Both the position numbers and the translations under genes were made by a program. The notes below the pieces were generated by a model. It was not told the DNA's origin. It did no database searches and was given only the letters and a program-made list of their open reading frames with translations. Positions 26,349 to 35,067 of a stretch of 64,000 bases of DNA are shown piece after piece. Source of the DNA: Micromonospora sp. NBC_01740 (GTDB lineage: Bacteria > Actinomycetota > Actinomycetes > Mycobacteriales > Micromonosporaceae); NCBI RefSeq assembly GCF_035920365.1, contig NZ_CP109150.1, positions 5,332,001-5,396,000 of the forward strand, given 5' to 3'. Position 1 is the stretch's first letter, and the number at the start of each line of letters is the position of its first letter.

Positions 26349-27044
26349 ATGAGGGGGGTGGCTCCGCTGGTCATCGGCATTGCCTCCTCGCCGGCCGAAC
26401 GCAGGCAGCTCGCGCGTCTGCTCGGTGGGACCGAGGCGCTTCTGATCGTCTCGAGCGTCGACCAGGCGCGCACGTTCCTCGGCGTGCCCGGCACACCGGT
26501 GCTTCCGCCCGGGCCCGTCGTGACGGCCCAACGCGTCGTGACGGCCGGACCTGTCGTGACAGCCGAGCCCGTCGTGACAGCCGGACCCGTCGTGGCAGCG
26601 GAACCTGTCGTGGCGGCCGAACCTGTCGTGGCAGCCGAACCCGTCGTGGCAGCCGAACCCGTCGTGGCAGCCGAACCTGTCGGGACGGCCGAAACCGTCG
26701 CGACGGCCGAAACCGCCGCGACGGCCGAGCCCGGGCAGGGCGTCGGGACACCGCCGCCGCCCGACCTGTGCGTCGACTCCGACCGACGGGTGCTGCGCTG
26801 GCTGGACCGCGAGGTCGAGTTGACCCGCCTGGAGCACGACTTCCTGCGGTGCCTGGTCGGCGCGCCCGGGCAGGTCTGGACCTACGAGCGGCTGCACCTC
26901 GAGGTCTGGGGCAACGTGCACCTCGGGCGGGGCTCCGACATGCACTCGGTGGTGCGCAGGGTGCGGCACAAGCTCGCCCGGCTGGACGCCTCGGCGTCGA
27001 TCCATGCGGTCCGCGGGGTCGGCTTCCGTCTCGCGTCGCTCTGA
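26349..27044 (+). CDS. Winged-helix (OmpR/PhoB-type) DNA-binding protein with repeat linker
   Basis: A 231-aa putative transcription factor. Residues about 5-50 (APLVIGIASSPAERRQLARLL) form a short N-terminal unit shared with the paralogue at 31798-32352. It is too short for a phosphorylatable receiver and shows no clear phospho-Asp. Residues 57-128 are twelve hexapeptide repeats of the VVAAEP type. Residues about 140-231 are an OmpR-type winged helix: LTRLEHDFLRCLV, the recognition helix region DMHSVVRRVRHKL and the wing HAVRGVGFRL. ATG 26349 has GGAAGGGG upstream and is preferred to an earlier in-frame start. It is convergent with the large subtilase gene, sharing a terminator. Confidence 0.82.
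   Translation: MRGVAPLVIGIASSPAERRQLARLLGGTEALLIVSSVDQARTFLGVPGTPVLPPGPVVTAQRVVTAGPVVTAEPVVTAGPVVAAEPVVAAEPVVAAEPVVAAEPVVAAEPVGTAETVATAETAATAEPGQGVGTPPPPDLCVDSDRRVLRWLDREVELTRLEHDFLRCLVGAPGQVWTYERLHLEVWGNVHLGRGSDMHSVVRRVRHKLARLDASASIHAVRGVGFRLASL
26517..26732 (+). repeat. Twelve tandem 18-bp in-frame repeats
   Basis: Twelve consecutive 18-bp units beginning GTCGTG(G/A)C(A/G)GCCGA encode a hexapeptide ladder: VVTAQR, VVTAGP, VVTAEP, VVTAGP, five VVAAEP, VGTAET, VATAET, AATAEP. The middle units are almost identical, which points to recent expansion. It forms the linker of the winged-helix protein. Confidence 0.93.
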
Positions 27045-27077
27045 CCCGTTCGGCCTCTTCGAGGTCCTCCGACGCGG

Positions 27078-27111
27078 TCCGGCCCGCCTGGTCGGAACCA
27101 GGCGGGCCGGA
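27078..27111. terminator. 15-bp hairpin between regulator and subtilase genes
   Basis: Arms TCCGGCCCGCCTGGT (27078-27092) and ACCAGGCGGGCCGGA (27097-27111) with a 4-nt loop. It lies between two convergent genes and is a strong bidirectional terminator candidate. Confidence 0.75.
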
Positions 27112-27132
27112 TCTGTCAGCTGACGGTCGGTG

Positions 27133-30100
27133 TCAGCAGCGGACGGGTGACAACGCGAAGTCCTCCACCGTGGGGGTGGTGGTGTTGATCCTCGTCTGCC
27201 GGGTCTGGGGCTTCCAGTTGTCCTTGGCGACGATCATCGTCAACGGGTTGTTCCGACGGTCCAGCCAGTAGGCGTACTTGCCCTCGGCGTCCGTGGCGAA
27301 CGTCCAGGACATCGCCCACGAGTCGACCTGGACGGTGGCACCGGGGAGCGGCGAGCTGGCACCCTGGCAGCTCGTCCCGGTGACCGTGCCCGTCAGCTTG
27401 CCCCAGGTGGTCGGCTGCAGCACGTTCATCGTGACCGCCACCGGCTCCACCGTGTACGGGGTGTTCTCCTTGATGGCGACCGAGGCGGTGTAGGTGCCGG
27501 GCTGGTCCACGTTCGCCGTCATGCCGACGTTGACCGTGACGGCCTCGCCCGGCGCCAGGGTGGCCGCCGTCTTGTCGATCGTCATCCAGCTGACGTCGGC
27601 GGTGCTGACGGCGCACTCCTCGAACCCGGGCAGCGCCTCGCTGTCCCGCGTCGCGGTGAAGCCGCCGGAAGAGCCACCGACCTTGTAGAAGCCGCACGCC
27701 GCGCCGCCGCGGTAGCGCGCCGTGTTGGCGTTCGGCAGGCTCGACCACGAGGAGGTGGCCGGGTCGTACGCGAAGCCCACGTTGGTGATGGCGCCACCCT
27801 GCGAGCCGCCGACGACCAGGAACTTCCCGTTGGCCACGGCGAACGAGCTGGCCCAGTTGTCGGCCGGCGCGTCGGCGATGGCCGTCCAGGTGTTGGCGCC
27901 CGGGTCGAAGGCGTAGCTCGCCTTCTGCGCCACGGAGCCGTCGTTGCCTCCGGTGCAGTAGACGATGCCGTCGATCCCGCCGCAGGAGAGGAAGGCCACC
28001 GACTTCGGGTAGTCCGCCAGGGTCTCCCAGCTGTCGCTGGCCGCGTCGTACCGCACGACGTCGTTCGACATCGGCGTGCAGGACGCCGTGGTGCAGCCAC
28101 CGATGGCGTACAGCTTGCCGCCTGCGACCGCCTGGCCCGCGGCGGAGCGCGGCGCCGGGTTGTCGGCCTTCTCCGTCCAGGTGTTGGCCGCCGGGTCGTA
28201 CGACCAGGTGGTGCCGTCCGGGCCGGCCGCCGCCCAGCCGCCGGTCGCGATGATCTTGCCGTCCAGGACGCCCACCGTCATGGCGGTACGCGCGCCGGGC
28301 AGATCGGCGATCGCGGTCCAGGTCTGCGCGACCGGGTCGTAGGCGTAGTTCTTCGCCGAGGACGCCGAGCCGGTGCCGCCGGCGATGGAGTACACCTTGC
28401 CGCCCAGGTTGACCACCCGGTTGTCCATCACCACGGCCGGGTAGTTGGCGATGTCGGTCCAGGGCGCGGCCTGCGGGCCGGCCTCGGGCGACGCCGCCGC
28501 CGTCGACTTGCCGGACGTCTTCGCCGCGAACGAGGTCGGGACCTCGAGCCGCTGCACCGGCGCGCCCTGGGAGCCGAGCACCTCCTGCTTGCTCATCCGG
28601 GAACCGTCGGCCCGCAGCAGCTCGAACCCGCCGGCGCGCTCACTGAACTCGACGGAGACCGGGGCCCCACCGGTGTTCGTCACCGTGAACGCCTTGGTGA
28701 CCTTGCCGCTGGGCATCCTGGCCGTGCCGGTGACCTGGGCCGGCTTGACCGACAGGCGGCCGGCCGCGAGCTGGAAGTTCGCCGCCGTGGCCCAGTCGGC
28801 CTGGACGTCGACCTGCTTGCTCTGGCTGACGTAGTTGCCGGCCCGGGCGGTGAACTTGTGGGTGTCCGTCAGCGTCGAGAACAGCCAGTAGAAGCCGTCC
28901 GCCAGCCCGGTGTCGTCCGGGGTCGCCACGGTGGTGGCCTTCTCCGCCGGCCGGTCGTCGCTGGTGACGGTGGCGCCGTTGACGTAGCCGTTGTCGTTCT
29001 TGTCGCGGACGTGGCCGAGCACCAGGCCGCCGTCGACCGGCGTGCAGGTGAGCTGGCTGCCGATCAGGACGTTGTCGATCGACCACCACCACTCGTACGA
29101 GGCGTCGTAGTAGCGGAACCGGACCCGCGCCTGGGCCTGGCCCGCGGCCTGCGGGATGGCGACCTCGGTCACCTTCGGGCCACGGACGTCGGCCGCCTGC
29201 CGGAGCACGTTGGTCCAGGTGGTCCCGCCGTCGAGGCTGAGGTCGACGTCGGCGCGGTCGCTGCCCAGCCAGTTGTAGTCCTGGTTGAACCGGATGACCG
29301 GTGCGGTGACGCCGGTCAGGTCGACGACCGGGCTGACGAGCGAGGTGTCCTGCTTGCCGCCGGAGCCGTACTCGTCGCTGTCGACGATCGCGAAGTTGCC
29401 GGTGCCGCCGGTCAGGTTGCCCCGGGCACCGTCGTCCGTGAACTTCCAGACCTGGCCGCTGGCGGCGTGGTCCACCACGGACCAGCCGGCCGGCACGGCG
29501 CTGCCGTCGAAGGTCTCGTACTCGCCGTCGGAGCCGAAGCGGTAGCCGGGTGCGGTCGTGCAGGCGTTGGTCTGCACCGGCACCGCCACGTTGGCCGTGG
29601 CGTTACCCGTGCCGACCACGACCTGCTTGGTCACCGTCTGGTAGCCCGGGTACTGCGACTCGACCTTCAGGTCGTAGGTGGCGCCGGCCGGCAGCTTGAG
29701 GCTGTAGCGGCCGTTGACGGGGGTGGTGTAGTCGGACACGCCCGACTGACCCTGCACGGTCACCTTCGCGTAGAGCGGCCAGCCGTGCCCGGAGCCGTCG
29801 GTGACGGTTCCGCTGACGGTGACGCTCGGCACCGCCGTCAGCGCCACGTCGACGGTCGTGGTCGCGTTGCGGGCGACCGTGGCCGGCGTGGTCTTCGCCT
29901 GGTAGCCGAACGCCGCCACGGCGACCTGGTAGTCGCCGGCCGGGAGCAGGGACGAGTACGTCCCGTCGGCCCCGGTGGTCAGCTCGCGGTCCGCCGCGCC
30001 GGTCAGGGTCACCGTGGCGCCGGCGATCGGGGCGCCGGTGGTCGCGTCCGTGACCTTGCCGGCCAGGGTGCCGGTGTCGCCGATCGGGGCGGCGCTGAGC

Positions 30101-31515
30101 AGCGCCAGCGCGTCCAGGCGGCCCTCGCCGAACACGTTGTTGTCGTCGGTGGTGCCACCGCACTGGGTGTCGGCCTTGTCGGTCGCCGAGTTGTCCAGCA
30201 GCGCGCGGGTGGCGTTGACGTCGCCGACGAGCGCCGGTGCGGCGGACCACAGCAGCGCGATCGCGCCCGCGAGGTGCGGGGCGGCCATCGAGGTGCCGTT
30301 GTAGCTGGCGTACCCGCCGCCCGGAATGCTCGACCGGACGTTCACGCCGGGCGCCGCGATGTTGGGCTTGATCTCGCCGTTCTGGCCGGCGCCGCGGGAG
30401 GAGAAGCTGGCGATGTTGTTGTTGACGTCGTAGGCGCCGGCGGAGTAGTTGCTGACCAGGCTGCCCGGTGAGCCGCTGGTCTGGCAGGCCGATCCGCTGT
30501 TGCCGTTGGACCAGACGCCGAAGATGCCCGACGCGGTCCAGGCCAGCGTCACGTCCTCCATGAACGGGTCGTTGGAGGGCAGCGTGGTTCCCCACGAGTT
30601 GTTGATGATGTTCGGGCGCTTGCTCGCGTCCGGGTTCTGGCCGTTGAGGTCCGTGGGCTCGAGCATCCACTGGCCGGAGGTGACCAGCGCCGCGTCGCTC
30701 GGGCAGCAGCCGTTGGCCGCGATCCACTTCACGTCGGGCGCGACGCCGATCTGGTTCGCACCGGCGGAGCCGGCCATCGTGCCCATCGTGTGCGTGCCGT
30801 GGCCGTTGGTGTCACAGGGCGCGGCGCAGGAGCCGGTGGCGCGGTACCAGTTGTAGTTGTGGTCGAACGTGCCGTCGCCGTTGTTGCCCCGGTAGGAGTT
30901 CACCAGCGCGGGGTGGTCGAACTGGACCCCGGTGTCGATGTTCGCCACCGTGATGCCGGCGCCCTTGGCACCGTACTGGGACCAGACGTCGTCGGCGTTG
31001 ATGTTCGCGATGCCCCACTCGAGGGCGTTCACCGTCTTCTCGTCGGTGCCCTCGGAGACCTCCGGCACCTTGTAGGCGACCGGGGCGTACAGGCCCTCGA
31101 CCTCGGCGTGCGCGGCGAAGCTCTGCGCCATCGTCAGGGAGCCGCCGCTGACCTTGATCGCGTTGGTCGCCCAGAAGGTCTCGTACTTCGTGCCCGTGCC
31201 GTCGAGCTCGGCCCGGATCTTGGACTGGCTGCCGGCGGCGGTCTTCTTCAGGGCGTCGGCGACGGCGGTACCGCGCTTGGCCCAGTCCTTGATGGCGGCG
31301 GCCTGGCTGAGGTCCGCCTTGTCCTTGAAGCGGATCCAGAAGTCGCCCTCCGTCTTGCCCTGGAGTGCCTTCGTGAGCTCCGGCCGGATCTTGTCGGACG
31401 GGGAGGCCTGTGCGCCTGACCCTGTCGCGGCCAGGCTTGTCGCGGCGAGGATCATCGCCGCACCGGCGCTGACCAGTGATCTGGCCCAGCGCCTGGTGGG
31501 TGGACGTGTGAACAT
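27133..31515 (-). CDS. Large secreted subtilisin-like (S8) protease with kelch-type propeller
   Basis: A 1460-aa exported serine protease. The signal peptide covers residues 1-37 (TRRWARS, hydrophobic core, GAQA). An inhibitor-like propeptide follows to about 160. In the peptidase domain (about 165-560) the triad is Asp194 in ANIDTGVQ, His239 in NGHGTH and Ser409 in NGTSMAAPH, with oxyanion Asn338. Next come two carboxypeptidase-regulatory-like modules (about 565-730), a jelly-roll-like region with WWWSIDNVLIG, another regulatory-like module, then a kelch-type propeller (repeats such as GGKVYSIAGG, DGKIIATGG, GGKLYAIGG about 1035-1300) and a final carboxypeptidase-regulatory-like domain. GGAGGAGG precedes ATG 31515, so the longer frame is not used. 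It resembles bacillopeptidase-F-like subtilases. It is flanked by two paralogous winged-helix genes. Confidence 0.93.
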   Translation of the reverse strand: MFTRPPTRRWARSLVSAGAAMILAATSLAATGSGAQASPSDKIRPELTKALQGKTEGDFWIRFKDKADLSQAAAIKDWAKRGTAVADALKKTAAGSQSKIRAELDGTGTKYETFWATNAIKVSGGSLTMAQSFAAHAEVEGLYAPVAYKVPEVSEGTDEKTVNALEWGIANINADDVWSQYGAKGAGITVANIDTGVQFDHPALVNSYRGNNGDGTFDHNYNWYRATGSCAAPCDTNGHGTHTMGTMAGSAGANQIGVAPDVKWIAANGCCPSDAALVTSGQWMLEPTDLNGQNPDASKRPNIINNSWGTTLPSNDPFMEDVTLAWTASGIFGVWSNGNSGSACQTSGSPGSLVSNYSAGAYDVNNNIASFSSRGAGQNGEIKPNIAAPGVNVRSSIPGGGYASYNGTSMAAPHLAGAIALLWSAAPALVGDVNATRALLDNSATDKADTQCGGTTDDNNVFGEGRLDALALLSAAPIGDTGTLAGKVTDATTGAPIAGATVTLTGAADRELTTGADGTYSSLLPAGDYQVAVAAFGYQAKTTPATVARNATTTVDVALTAVPSVTVSGTVTDGSGHGWPLYAKVTVQGQSGVSDYTTPVNGRYSLKLPAGATYDLKVESQYPGYQTVTKQVVVGTGNATANVAVPVQTNACTTAPGYRFGSDGEYETFDGSAVPAGWSVVDHAASGQVWKFTDDGARGNLTGGTGNFAIVDSDEYGSGGKQDTSLVSPVVDLTGVTAPVIRFNQDYNWLGSDRADVDLSLDGGTTWTNVLRQAADVRGPKVTEVAIPQAAGQAQARVRFRYYDASYEWWWSIDNVLIGSQLTCTPVDGGLVLGHVRDKNDNGYVNGATVTSDDRPAEKATTVATPDDTGLADGFYWLFSTLTDTHKFTARAGNYVSQSKQVDVQADWATAANFQLAAGRLSVKPAQVTGTARMPSGKVTKAFTVTNTGGAPVSVEFSERAGGFELLRADGSRMSKQEVLGSQGAPVQRLEVPTSFAAKTSGKSTAAASPEAGPQAAPWTDIANYPAVVMDNRVVNLGGKVYSIAGGTGSASSAKNYAYDPVAQTWTAIADLPGARTAMTVGVLDGKIIATGGWAAAGPDGTTWSYDPAANTWTEKADNPAPRSAAGQAVAGGKLYAIGGCTTASCTPMSNDVVRYDAASDSWETLADYPKSVAFLSCGGIDGIVYCTGGNDGSVAQKASYAFDPGANTWTAIADAPADNWASSFAVANGKFLVVGGSQGGAITNVGFAYDPATSSWSSLPNANTARYRGGAACGFYKVGGSSGGFTATRDSEALPGFEECAVSTADVSWMTIDKTAATLAPGEAVTVNVGMTANVDQPGTYTASVAIKENTPYTVEPVAVTMNVLQPTTWGKLTGTVTGTSCQGASSPLPGATVQVDSWAMSWTFATDAEGKYAYWLDRRNNPLTMIVAKDNWKPQTRQTRINTTTPTVEDFALSPVRC

Positions 31516-31797
31516 TCGGTGGTGCCTCCTCCAGAACGACCCAGAGTGGAACGAGCCATGGTGGAGGGTGCAGGGGCTCGTCTCCGTTCGGATGAGCGGG
31601 ATCCGACCCCTCCATGCCCCCCAGGGCACCGCGCGGGTCACGCCGGCTGCCCGTCTGGACACTATGATCGACAAGAATGGGCGATCAAGAACTTGCCGTA
31701 AGCAATTTGTCACTAGCCGTTGGCCGGCAAATGGGGAGCTTGCCAATGATTGTCACGGTCATGACGAAGATGGGCAGAGGCTGCCCGTAGTTTCCGG
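31516..31797. other. 282-bp divergent region between subtilase and second regulator
   Basis: It holds the promoter region for the subtilase (leftward) and the winged-helix gene (rightward). An AT-rich patch lies at about 31,660-31,760. No gene or clear operator was found. Confidence 0.45.
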
Positions 31798-32352
31798 GTG
31801 GGTGCTGTGGGGGCACGCGACGAAAGCACTGCGTCGGGCGGACCAGATCCGGCCGACGAACCATTTCCGCTGGTGATCGCGGTGACGCCGTCGGCGGCCG
31901 AGCGGATACGACTCGCGGAGCGGCTCGACGGGGTCGCGCCGCTGCTGCTGGTCGCCGACCTCGACGAGCTGCGCCGGCTGATCGCGGCGCCGCCGGGACC
32001 CGCCCCGGCGGTGTCCGCGCGCCCGCCGACCGCCGACGACGACGCGCTGCTGATCGACTCGGCCCGGTCGACGGCCCGCAGCCGGGGCCGCGAGATCGGC
32101 CTGACGCGCCTCGAGCACGACCTGCTGGCCTGCCTGACCACCGAGCCGATCCGGGTGTGGAGCTACGCCGAGCTGCACCGCTCGGTCTGGCGTGACGAGG
32201 GCCGGGAACGCAGGGCGGACGTGCAGTCCCTCGTGAAGCGGCTGCGTCGCAAGCTCCACGAACTCGGCACCGGGGTGGCCATCGACGCGGTGCGCGGCGT
32301 CGGGTTCCGGCTGACCGACCATCAGCAGCCGAAGGTCAGCGGTTCAGGATGA
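31798..32352 (+). CDS. Winged-helix DNA-binding protein, paralogue of the 26.3-kb regulator
   Basis: A 184-aa putative regulator with the same design as the protein at 26349-27044. The N-terminal unit is FPLVIAVTPSAAERIRLAERL, followed by a short proline-rich linker and an OmpR-type winged helix (LTRLEHDLLACL, VQSLVKRLRRKLHEL, DAVRGVGFRL). It lacks the hexapeptide repeats. GTG 31798 was chosen as the first start; no strong ribosome site is visible, and a later GTG at about 31,867 would still leave the shared N-terminal unit mostly intact. It is read divergently from the subtilase and overlaps the end of the DUF2071 gene by 9 nt. Control of the protease is the obvious hypothesis. Confidence 0.78.
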   Translation: MGAVGARDESTASGGPDPADEPFPLVIAVTPSAAERIRLAERLDGVAPLLLVADLDELRRLIAAPPGPAPAVSARPPTADDDALLIDSARSTARSRGREIGLTRLEHDLLACLTTEPIRVWSYAELHRSVWRDEGRERRADVQSLVKRLRRKLHELGTGVAIDAVRGVGFRLTDHQQPKVSGSG

Positions 32353-33120
32353 CTGCCTGACTTGGGCAGCCCGGGTCCGGCCCCGCGCGACCGGCGGGCC
32401 GAACCGGACCGGGACGCCGGGGGAATACAGCACGCTCACCGGCGCCCCGGCGGGCGGCGGCAGCCCGGCGGCGGCGACCAGTTCGTCGTCCAGGTGCAAC
32501 AGCTCCGCCCGGTGCAGCGGCCAGCGGGGATGCCAGTTCGGCAGGTGCAGCGTCCGCCCGTACGCCCGGGTGTGCAGCCCCCAGCGGGCGGTGACGAAGT
32601 GCTCCAGCGGGGTCGGGTCAACGACCGGCTCCCCCACCCGCACCACCATGCGGCTCGTCGCGCCCACCGGGCCGGGCCAGCGGCGCCGGCACCGGTAGGT
32701 GCGGCGGTCGCCGTCCCGGACGAGCCGCATCGCCGACCACATGTACGGCAGCCCCAGGGTCACCCGGGCGACCAGCACCGGGACCAGCCGCGACGCGTCG
32801 AGCGAACGGAACACCACGGCGCGCCGGCCGGCGTCGTCCACCGAGTAGAGCCGGACGTTGGTCTCCCAGAAGCTGCCGAAGTACGGGACCCCCGGCCCTC
32901 GGCCGAGGCCCAGCCCCACCATCCGGAAGCCGATCAGACCGACGTGGCTGACCCCGTCGAGGGTGTCGGGGCGGGTTCCCTCGGGCAGCAGCGGCGCGAC
33001 GAGTTCCGGCGCGACCGCCCAGTGCAGGAACGTCAGGTCTTCCCAGCGCTGCCGCAGGATCCCGCGCCGGAACGCCTGCTCGGGCGCGGCGTCGACCGGC
33101 TCGATGTGCACGTACCCCAT
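32344..33120 (-). CDS. YqjF-like DUF2071 protein
   Basis: A 258-aa protein of the DUF2071/YqjF family, distantly related in fold to acetoacetate decarboxylase. Typical segments are RQRWEDLTFLHWAV at the start, LIGFRMVG, YFGSFWETNVRLYS and WGLHTRAYGRTLHLPNWHPRWPL. The biochemical role of the family is not established. ATG 33120 begins MGYVHIEPV. The tail overlaps the convergent regulator by 9 nt. Nothing in the context assigns a pathway. Confidence 0.85.
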   Translation of the reverse strand: MGYVHIEPVDAAPEQAFRRGILRQRWEDLTFLHWAVAPELVAPLLPEGTRPDTLDGVSHVGLIGFRMVGLGLGRGPGVPYFGSFWETNVRLYSVDDAGRRAVVFRSLDASRLVPVLVARVTLGLPYMWSAMRLVRDGDRRTYRCRRRWPGPVGATSRMVVRVGEPVVDPTPLEHFVTARWGLHTRAYGRTLHLPNWHPRWPLHRAELLHLDDELVAAAGLPPPAGAPVSVLYSPGVPVRFGPPVARGRTRAAQVRQSS

Positions 33121-33210
33121 CCTGCCCCGCCGGGGCGGGCGACGTCACCCCGGCAGCGTCCGGTCTGCCGCCTTGGGCGTCGCCGGCGACGCGCGCCGGC
33201 GCGCGGCCGG

Positions 33211-35067
33211 TCAACGACGAGCGGCGGCCTCCTCGCCCTCGCGCCCCCTGGGGAGGACCGGATCGGGCGTGCTCCAGGACCGCCACAGACGGCTGTACCC
33301 GCCCCCGGCCGCCAGCAACTGCTCGTGCGTGCCGTGCTCGACGACGCGCCCGTGCTCCAGGACGACGACGCGGTCCGCGGTGGCCGCCTGGCTGAGGCGG
33401 TGGGCGACGATCAGCGTGGTACGGCCCTCGGTGGCCGCCGTGGCGGCGCGGTCGAGGTCGCGCGCGCCCGCGCTGCCGGCCTCCGCGGTGGCCTCGTCGA
33501 GGACCGCGACGGCGGGGTCGGCGAGGACGAGGCGAGCGAGGGCGAGCTGCTGGGCCTGGGCGGCGGTGACGTGCCGACCGCCCTCCCCCACGCACGTGTC
33601 GAGACCGTCGGGCAGGGTACGGAGCCAGTCGGCGACGCCCACGAGGTCGAGCGCGGCGGTGATCTCGGCGTCGGTGGCGTCCGGGTCGGCGAGGCGCAGG
33701 TCGTCGCCGAGTGTCCCGGCGAAGACGTGCACCTCCTGGCTGATCAGCGCGATCTCGCGTCGGACGCGGTGCTCGTCCAGGTGGGTCAGCGGCACGCCGC
33801 GCAAGCGGACCGAGCCGCTGGTGGGCGCGATGATTCCGGCGGCGACACCGGCGAGCGTGCTCTTGCCCGCGCCACTCGCGCCGACGAGGGCGACGCGTTC
33901 CCCCGGTGCGAGACGGAGGGCGACGTCCCGCAGCACGACGGGTCCGTCGTCGTAGCAGTGCCGGTCGACGACCACCTCCAGCGCCGCGGGTTCGAGCGCG
34001 CCCGTCCCGGGCCGTTCCGCACGGGCGGGCCCGGAGCCGTCGGGCGCGGCGGTGTCGGGCAGTGTGGTGACGCCGACGAGCCGGGCGAGGCTCGCCCCGG
34101 CCTGGAGCACGGAGTCGGACTGGAGCAGCAGCAGGCCGATCGGGTTGAAGAGGCGGTGGAAGTAGAGGGCGGCGGTGGTCGCCGCCCCCACGGTCGCCAG
34201 GTCGTCGCGGACCAGCAGGAAACCGGCGAGCAGTACGGCGGCGAGCCCCACGAACTCGGACCGGTTGATCCGCAGCCCGAACCGGGTGTGCAGGCCGAAG
34301 ATCTCCAACGACAGGTCGCGGGCCGTGGCGGAGCGATCGGCGATCCGACCGACGTGTGCGTCCTCCATCCGGTACGCGCGCACGGTCGCCGCGCCGCGCA
34401 GCGCCCCCGCCATGGCCTGTGCCCGCTCGCCGGTCGCCACCCGCTCGCGCGCGTAGTACGGGACGGACCGCTTCAGGTACCAGTACAGCGCCAACGCGTA
34501 GGCGGGGGCGGCGGCCAGCCCGGCGAGGCCGAGCCGCCAGTCGAGGGCGAAGAGCCCCGCCGCGGTCAGCACGATGGACAGCAGCGCGCCGAGGAAGGCG
34601 GGTCCGCTGGTGGCGATCACGTTCGTCACCACGGCCACGTCGTCGCCGGCGCGGGCCACCAGGTCCCCGGTGCCGGCGCGCTCCAGCGTGGCCGACGGCA
34701 GGTGCAGGGCGCGGTCGAGGACCCGTTCCCGCAGCCGCGCCAGCACGGTCTCGCCGAGGCGTGCGGTGAGCGCGGCGCCGATCGCGGTGAGGAGGCCGGC
34801 GAGCACCGCGGCGCCCGCGATCACCCCCGCCCAGGCCACGATGCGGGGCGTGTCGGCACCGGCGATGACGTCGTCGACGAGGCGGCCGAGTACCCAGGGC
34901 GCGACCAGCCCGGTCGCCGCCGCGGCGACCAGCAACGTGCCGGCGGCGGCGCTGAGCCCGGGCAGCCGGGCGAACTCGACCCGGAGGGCGGCCCAGGTCT
35001 GCCGCGCGGTGGCCGTGGGCAGCAGCCGCCTGGTCCGCAGGCCGGGCGTGCTCGACTCGTCGGTCAT
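33211..35067 (-). CDS. Exporter-fold ABC transporter subunit with intact Walker motifs, degenerate signature
   Basis: A 618-aa half-transporter: six-helix membrane domain (about 25-320) fused to an ATPase domain (about 350-600). Walker A is VGASGAGKSTLAG, the Q-loop ALISQEV, Walker B AVLDEAT and the H-loop LIVAHRLS, all intact. The signature motif is replaced by HVTAAQAQQLALARL, so it lacks LSGGQ. It overlaps the partner gene upstream by 4 nt (ATGA). The partner has the opposite defects, so the heterodimer would have one complete composite ATP site. Position behind an iron box and beside siderophore uptake and SIP genes suggests an IrtAB-like siderophore importer, or a siderophore exporter (inference). 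Confidence 0.88.
   Translation of the reverse strand: MTDESSTPGLRTRRLLPTATARQTWAALRVEFARLPGLSAAAGTLLVAAAATGLVAPWVLGRLVDDVIAGADTPRIVAWAGVIAGAAVLAGLLTAIGAALTARLGETVLARLRERVLDRALHLPSATLERAGTGDLVARAGDDVAVVTNVIATSGPAFLGALLSIVLTAAGLFALDWRLGLAGLAAAPAYALALYWYLKRSVPYYARERVATGERAQAMAGALRGAATVRAYRMEDAHVGRIADRSATARDLSLEIFGLHTRFGLRINRSEFVGLAAVLLAGFLLVRDDLATVGAATTAALYFHRLFNPIGLLLLQSDSVLQAGASLARLVGVTTLPDTAAPDGSGPARAERPGTGALEPAALEVVVDRHCYDDGPVVLRDVALRLAPGERVALVGASGAGKSTLAGVAAGIIAPTSGSVRLRGVPLTHLDEHRVRREIALISQEVHVFAGTLGDDLRLADPDATDAEITAALDLVGVADWLRTLPDGLDTCVGEGGRHVTAAQAQQLALARLVLADPAVAVLDEATAEAGSAGARDLDRAATAATEGRTTLIVAHRLSQAATADRVVVLEHGRVVEHGTHEQLLAAGGGYSRLWRSWSTPDPVLPRGREGEEAAARR

Noticed and set aside
26517..26732. 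Tandem repeats as a CRISPR array
   Set aside because: The 18-bp units are contiguous, without spacers, and stay in frame inside a gene.
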